The notes beneath the pieces were generated by a model, which did no database searches, was not told the DNA's origin, and worked only from the letters and a program-made list of their open reading frames with translations. Made by a program: the position numbers and the translations under genes. DNA of 64,000 bases from Chamaecrista fasciculata (taxonomy: Eukaryota > Streptophyta > Magnoliopsida > Fabales > Fabaceae). The stretch is from the NCBI GenBank assembly GCA_003254925.1, contig QANZ01052318.1, positions 1 to 64,000 on the forward strand, given 5' to 3'. Below are positions 57,869-64,000 of this stretch, piece by piece (the first letter of the stretch is position 1; each line of letters starts with the position of its first letter).

Positions 57869-58072
57869 AAGGAAGCACCTGTCTTTTCGTGATCTGTCTG
57901 AGATCATCTGATGCAATCACGGGGTTGTCAAATATTATAAAACACTGTTCCGGGCTTAGCTTAGTGTCTGGCAATATAAAATATTAAAATAGTTTGCTTA
58001 TGACATAAATTAGAAAAAACATGAGCCTTTTAAATATTTTGTGGGTCAGTTTTACTATGCTCGGATCTTATT

Positions 58073-58306
58073 TTTCTTTCTTAAGGTGTTGTCTAAATTT
58101 TTTTTTTCCTTCTATACTGTTGATGTATGTTCTGTGAAAAATAAAGCTTTATTTATATTGTTCCAATTCACTAATTATGTGAGATGCTTTTTTCTTTCTT
58201 AAGGTGTTGTCTAAATTTTTTTTTCCTTCTATACTGTTGATGTATGTTCTGTGAAACATAAAGCTTTATTTATATTCTTCCAATTCACTGATTATGTGAG
58301 ATGCTT
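58073..58306. repeat. 118-base tandem duplication
   Basis: Two copies of a unit containing ttaaggtgttgtctaaat and tactgttgatgtatgttctg stand head to tail with only a few differences, including T-run length. The rest of 57869-59014 shows no gene. Confidence 0.9.
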
Positions 58307-59014
58307 TGGAGTGATCAAAATAAGAAATGGTTATTTTTCATTATTTATTTTCTTTTCTTTTTTGGTACAATTTATTATTTATTTTCTGATACTGAATGCA
58401 ATATTACATTTTTAAGATACTATACTCAAGTTCCCAATATTACATTTTATACCAAACATATAAAAATCTTACCTAAATTTTTTCCTATCCAATTGACCCG
58501 ATTATTAAAAAAATTAATTATTTATTTGTCAATCACTAATTGGACAATCATGTATTTCTTAAGATAATGGATAGCTGGTTATGCTACACTATAGGTGAAT
58601 TTCCTTAAAAATGTGTAAATAATGAATAACTATTTGTAAAGTTACTTTAAATAAATAAAAATATGAATAGCACAAGGCAATTCCGACGGCATAAGAAATT
58701 TTATATATAAAGAGGGGCACATTTTGCCACCTCAGATAGAGGAAACAAAAAGACAAATTTGTTGAAAACTATACTGAGCGTACTATTATAGCATGACAGG
58801 AGCATATAATTGGCTTTCTTACTAAGATCAACAAAAATCAACAAGGGCTTGACAAAAATGATTACGAGTTATGACTTAAGTTGTGTGATTTGTCTATGTA
58901 CAAAGAAAATAATTTTGGTCAATACTCAATATATACAAGAACAATTGGATACACACAAGGAGTGCAAGTGCATGAAATCCCAGCAGGAAGCCGCCTCGTT
59001 GCAGATTTACGTAC

Positions 59015-59800
59015 CTGAAATATAAAAAATAGCCACAAATTTATAATAGTTTCCTCCGACTAGTCTCTAAGTAAATAGGTGAATGAATCTAAGAACTAAA
59101 ATTACTATTCCAATCCTCCAAACGGAACAACAAATTACTGCCACACGCCAAACACTGACATCTTTGAAGATTGACTTGAGAGGTGAAAAACAATCCATTG
59201 ATGCAAATTATAGAACACAAAAATATGCCAGGCAAGTGAAGGTCAAAAAAAAGTGAAACGACTACAGCTTGAATTTTTTCTTCAGCCAGAAACTAGTGCT
59301 GAAATGAAACATCTACCAAGGTATGCTGTAATTCTTCCAGTAAATATATGCGGCACAAAAAGGAAGATGAACAGTATCTATACCCTGTAAGTACTACCAA
59401 ACAACCTATGTTCCAGCATTAGACTTCATTAGTCCGTTGTAATTAACGGTAGCATAAACAGTTGGAAATTCCAACATGACCAAGGATGAACTTCAATATT
59501 ATAGAACATTTTCATTTTAGGAGTTATTTGAACGATCTACATAATATACGCGCCTAATAGAGTTTGTGTGCTTGCTTAGTGGAAGAGTCGTCATATTGAT
59601 GTAAACCTTGAAATCTTGAAACCGCAGACATATATAATGGGGAGTGTTGCTCCACAAAATCAAAATAAAATATCATTTTAGCACCAGCCAAAATTAGAGT
59701 GTCCGGTTTCAATCAGCTCCTTGCTCCCTCAGTCCCTCACCCCCTAGAAAAGAACAAAAATGCAGAGAGCAATTTTGAGGAAAATGAGCAAAAATAGTAC
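59015..59800 (-). other. Possible intron in the VPS13 3' UTR
   Basis: On the minus strand a donor AAAG|GTACTA at 59800 lies 92 bases after the VPS13 stop, and an acceptor atatttcag|GTAC ends at 59015. If used, this 786-base intron sits more than 55 bases beyond the stop codon. Confidence 0.35.
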
Positions 59801-59891
59801 CTTTACACTGATGAGCAAGTGGGCTTAAAATGATGGCTCAAATGATCTGCTGCTTCTTGATAATGCAGATGAATGATAATGCAATTCAGAG

Positions 59892-62800
59892 TCACTCATA
59901 CAGCTTAGTGCTGCTTCCAAAAGTTGAAGCAAGGGGAACCGACCCAGGCATCTGTGGGGGTGAAGTGGGGCCGCCCCCTTCTTTTGACATTAGATCACTG
60001 CCGGGGCCGTCAGCAATGGGTGAATATGGCTTTGTCACTATTTTTTTGGGTATTCCCTGAATATCATTGCCAGAAAATATATCATTGCCAGAGAATTTAT
60101 CACACGGGAAAATATTGAATCATAACTAGGCATGTCTACTAAGAAAAAAAAAATCAACAACAGTGGAAAAAGGAAAAAGAAAGAACAGGATTAAAATGGA
60201 AAAAGAAAAGGCATGTGGTCTTTACTTGTACTAATTTATGGTGTAGAAACAGGAATCAGATGCATGACATGACTAGTTGTCAATAGTTTGCCAGACATTG
60301 CAAATAATGACTAGAACGTATACAATTGAATGAAAAGAAAAAACCCTAGATGAAAAACTATACCTTTGATGCATTCGGCATGTAAGTGTTCATTGCATGT
60401 TCAATTGCCAAATAAACTTCAAGAGCTTGCTGGGATTCAGGGTTACATTTTATAACACAAATATTTTCTTTGAAATCAGATGTTCTAGAATGCAAATATA
60501 AAATGAGTCGTGAAGGGGGAGCTACTGAGCTGTCTTTCTTTCCATGTGTCAGTTCCATTGTCCCAAGGTCATCCCACAGTACATCCCACATTATCGAACA
60601 TGAATCCCTGGCGGGACTGAACTTCCTCTGACCAATAATATTGGATGGTTGCTGACAGTGTCAAAAAAGTTTGGTAAGTAAGAGCCATTGAAAAATAAGG
60701 CTTATTATCCATTATTCTCAATCATGAATACTTACTTGCAACAGTATGACTCTCCTATGAGTGACCATAAGGATTTTCCCTTTTGGGAGCAGAAAGTGGT
60801 CTTCGTAAGCATCTGATAAGGCAAACTTCCCACGAACTTTAAAAAGATCCACCTGGCCAAAAAATGATCCAGATTCTGCAAGCTGCAATATGACCTTCAT
60901 AACAAAAACATGACTGAGTTAATATCTATAAAATTGAGATTATAATGGAAGCAAAATGCTGAAAAAGAACCAAAACAAGAAAAGAAAATAAGATACATAT
61001 AAGATAACCAATGGAATCAATAAAGCAGAACCAATGCTATAGACCGAAAACAAGTTTTATTCAGGTGGCCATCCAAATCATTTGAATTCACCCTCTGGTT
61101 GTTCAATATGATCCGGAAATACAGTCTTTGAAATCCAAGGATAACAGTTACAAATGCACATAGAGATAAAGTAAGAAAATTTCTAGGCATCTTTACTAAA
61201 TTATATTGTAAATGTGATAAAACTAAAAAACTTCTTAAGATAGCATAAGGTAACAGAGTGCTAGAAATGTGATCAATAGTTTTTCGACATAAACTTCAAA
61301 GATTGATATAAATATAATAATGGTTTTTCCGTTCCACAATCCCAGCCAACATTATTTATGGACAATTAACCAGGCAAATGAAGATGATTTGAACCCAAAA
61401 TCCCTAACAATCAACAACTTAGCAAGTTTTAGTCTTGAGCCAAATCCTCCATGACATATTCTGATGCAACCTAAACTTTAAGCCAGTTTACAGTTCTTCC
61501 TCACATCTTCCTAAAGTTGAATTCACACAACTCTGCCACGGTTTAAATAAGATTAACTTGGTTAATTTTGAAAGATACCCCATTTCCATGTCTACGACTG
61601 AAAATAGGAATCATTATGGAGATCTGAAGCTCCATTAGTTGAAACAAAATTTATTTAATTACTTTTTTTTTTGAAGTTTTGAAAAGATAGTGGGAGGGAA
61701 GAGAGGTACAGAGGTAAGAGGTAGAGCTCTTTCTAGATCTCCTGAGAGCTTGAAAACTCTATAACAAAGCTCATTGAAAATTCATATGTTTATAAAATAA
61801 AAGGCATTTATGTAGGAGATCTATACCGAGTTGAGCCATTGGTACCTGTCCTTGAGCTTTGTACTCATCATATGGTTGAAGCAAATTATCACCACTTATT
61901 ACACGAGGTAGTCTCTTACGAAGAAGTTGTTCATCAGATGTTATAGCAGATGCAATTTTCATTCTCATAGCATTGGCACCTTCGGTTGTTTTTGATAGAA
62001 GATCTAAAACTCCACTCACGGGTTGTGCAGCTGCCCCAATAATTCCCTTCCCAACACCTTGAACAAAACCCTCAACACCAGAAGTTTTTGCTCCTTCGAG
62101 AGGTTTTGTTAATATGCCAGTGACTCCTCTGAAAAAACCTTTAGCTAATGCACCACCTCCCTCTCTAATAACATCACGGAGGTCCTCCACACCTTTGGTT
62201 TCCTGTTAACAGTATTAAAACCCTGTTAGATTACCACACCTTAACTAAAATTTCAAAAAGGCAAAAATATCAATGAAAATGAAAGATGTTGTTAGAACCT
62301 GCACTTGTAGTACTGGTATTGATAAAAAAATGGGGTGCCTCAAAGACTATAGCACCATTACAAACCAGAAAGAGACCAGAGATCTAGTAAAGAAAACATA
62401 AAATATTTTGGCATTTGAGAGGCCAGTCTCTCCCTAAACCAAGTCCCTAATATTTCCCCTAACTTCCCACTAAGTCAATTTACCTATATATATATTAGCA
62501 CAACCAAGACCAACTCATTCACTCACTCTCTCCTCTAGAAACCTGTCTTTTCTGCATTAGGTCCAACTCCTGCAGGTCCATCCCTTTCCTTCTTTTATTT
62601 CCCTCTCATTTTGTATATTATAGCTATATTATTTACTGTGGGTCCATCAGATGTGAAAACTATTCGACTACTTAATAGAGTTCATCTTTTCCTCCTCTTA
62701 TTCTATGATTAAATTGAGCATTAAGTAGTTATAAATTGTGATCTCAGTGTCTTTCAACATGGTGTGGTCTGTTAACTTGAAATTAACATAACCATTCTTA

Positions 62801-64000
62801 GATACTTGCTCAACAGGAGACGCTTCAGGGTATGCATCAGGCATTATCCAAGTACAGAGGCTTGACTATATCTTATTCATTTAATCATCAGGGTTTATAT
62901 ACACACATGCACTCCGGAGCAGATCATTAAAGCATACCTATTGTGCAAGGTAATAACTGGTAAACAACCATATTGGTTCTGCCATTATAAATGTATGCAA
63001 AAGGAAAAACAGCCAGTTTGCTGTCATATCTTTTAAACAATGATGAAGGTTATAGGAACATCTTGTCCATCAAATTTTTAATAAAAATCCAGGAAAAATC
63101 ATTACAAAGGTAGATAATCATTAAAGAAACCTGTTTCTGCCGGCTTTGAATAAATTTCTTGTCCATAGACAGTGCAGCCACACCTTTACTCATATGTCCA
63201 AGCGCACTACTTGCATTACCCAATATATCAACACCAGAAAGTAGCTGAAGTGGCTGACCCAGAAGATCCTTCCGGATATTTGAAATAGCCATGCTGATCA
63301 TAGAACTCTGCCTCATGCACACATTCTCATGATACCTTGGGTTGATCTTGACCTAATTCAGGAGTGTATAGATATTTGAATTAGCACCATATTATAATTC
63401 TCTCCCAAATGTAAGACTGAGAAAAAAAAAAAAAAAGCAAAACAAAAGGCATAATCTCAAGATTCGTGGCACGTAAATCCTAAGCATTTCTAGGTAGGTA
63501 TATATCTCTTATGCTGAATTGCAGATAAGAGCCAACAAAATATTGAACTATTTTGACATCATCATACTGTGTTTTGACTGAACAGGCTAAACCTAATCAT
63601 GGAAGTACAGAAGGACAAATTTAATCTGTTAGTATTCAATGCGATAAAGCACCCTGATCTCAGAATCTGTAGGAAGATTCCAGTAAAAACACATGATCTC
63701 GGCACCAAGTGAAGGCCATAGATTCCATTTTGTTCTACTCACCATCATGGTTTTGACAGCAAATAGCACACTGCCATAAAGCCTCTCCTCAACTGTGTCA
63801 AACAATCTAAAGCTAATTAAAAAAAAAAAACAAACAAACTAAACACCCAATTGCCCATGTTTCATCAGTACAAAATTTTCAACTTAAGTATAAAATACAA
63901 CTGGATGAATGTAATGCTTGCTTGTAAAGAGTTGCTTAGTGGTATAATGTCTAGTAAGTTAAGAAAAGACTTCCTTGCAGTGCACTTACAATCTAGGGAA
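59892..64000 (-). CDS. VPS13-type intermembrane lipid-transfer protein, C-terminal part
   Basis: Minus-strand exons: 63812-63743 (probable), 63352-63131, 62202-61846, 60894-60736, 60651-60364 and 60056-59892, with the stop at 59894-59892. The gene continues past the window end, which is toward its 5' side. The reading matches the C-terminus of plant VPS13 (AtVPS13M1-like): LLSGVDILGNASSALGHMSK, GGGALAKGFFRGVTGILTKP, GKGIIGAAAQPVSGVLDLLS (VPS13 C-terminal/ATG2-like amphipathic region), then VILQLAESGSFFGQVDLFKV and THRRVILLQ with a PH-like fold to the end KLYE. VPS13 proteins bridge membranes and channel bulk lipid between them; the C-terminal part anchors the acceptor membrane. All exon joins seen are in phase with GT-AG ends. 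Confidence 0.92.

Overview
This is nuclear DNA of a flowering plant, most likely a eudicot. The genes have many GT-AG introns in AT-rich DNA, and the proteins recognised (PP2A catalytic subunit, CCR4, a Ded1/DDX3-type helicase, sphingoid-phosphate phosphatase, VPS13, ribosomal L21e) are plant-type. The transposable elements are also typical of plants: CACTA, MULE-like TIR elements, L1-type LINEs, tRNA-derived SINEs and a Helitron end. I could not name the species.

Host genes, left to right: RPL21 (8307-9757, +); a defensin-like secreted peptide gene (10976-11584, -) found by splicing two small exons; a CCR4-type deadenylase (16248-21737, +); a Ded1/DDX3-type DEAD-box helicase (26118-29479, -); a PP2A catalytic subunit of the 313-residue type (32912-39532, +); an LPP-delta/SPP1-type long-chain-base-1-phosphate phosphatase (40765-45506, -); and the 3' part of a VPS13-type lipid-transfer gene (59892 to beyond the window end, -). 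From memory, homologues of CCR4, the helicase, PP2A and the phosphatase lie close together on Arabidopsis chromosome 3 (At3g58490 to At3g58580), so 16-46 kb looks like a conserved block. The RPL21 and VPS13 regions are not part of that block as I know it. The genes have unrelated jobs: translation, mRNA decay and remodelling, phosphatase signalling, sphingolipid turnover and membrane lipid transfer.

The most unusual stretch is 2.0-8.2 kb. An intronless, almost unchanged copy of RPL21 is cut by the terminus of a CACTA transposon about 6 kb upstream of its intact parent. The transposon carries a TNP1-like gene, a captured hexokinase exon (+ strand), two captured lipoxygenase exons with their intron still between them (- strand), a 24-bp tandem array and three large palindromes. 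Its far end was not found.

The second accessory region is 46.4-58.3 kb. It holds a near-complete 6.1 kb LINE with a 14-bp target duplication and an ATGA overlap between its two ORFs, a nested accgg-rich element with a SINE inside, a Helitron 3' hairpin end, a truncated LINE carrying an RNase H domain, a long trinucleotide microsatellite, telomere-like repeats, and two inverted-repeat elements. Smaller MITEs and SINEs with visible target duplications are scattered through introns and intergenic DNA.
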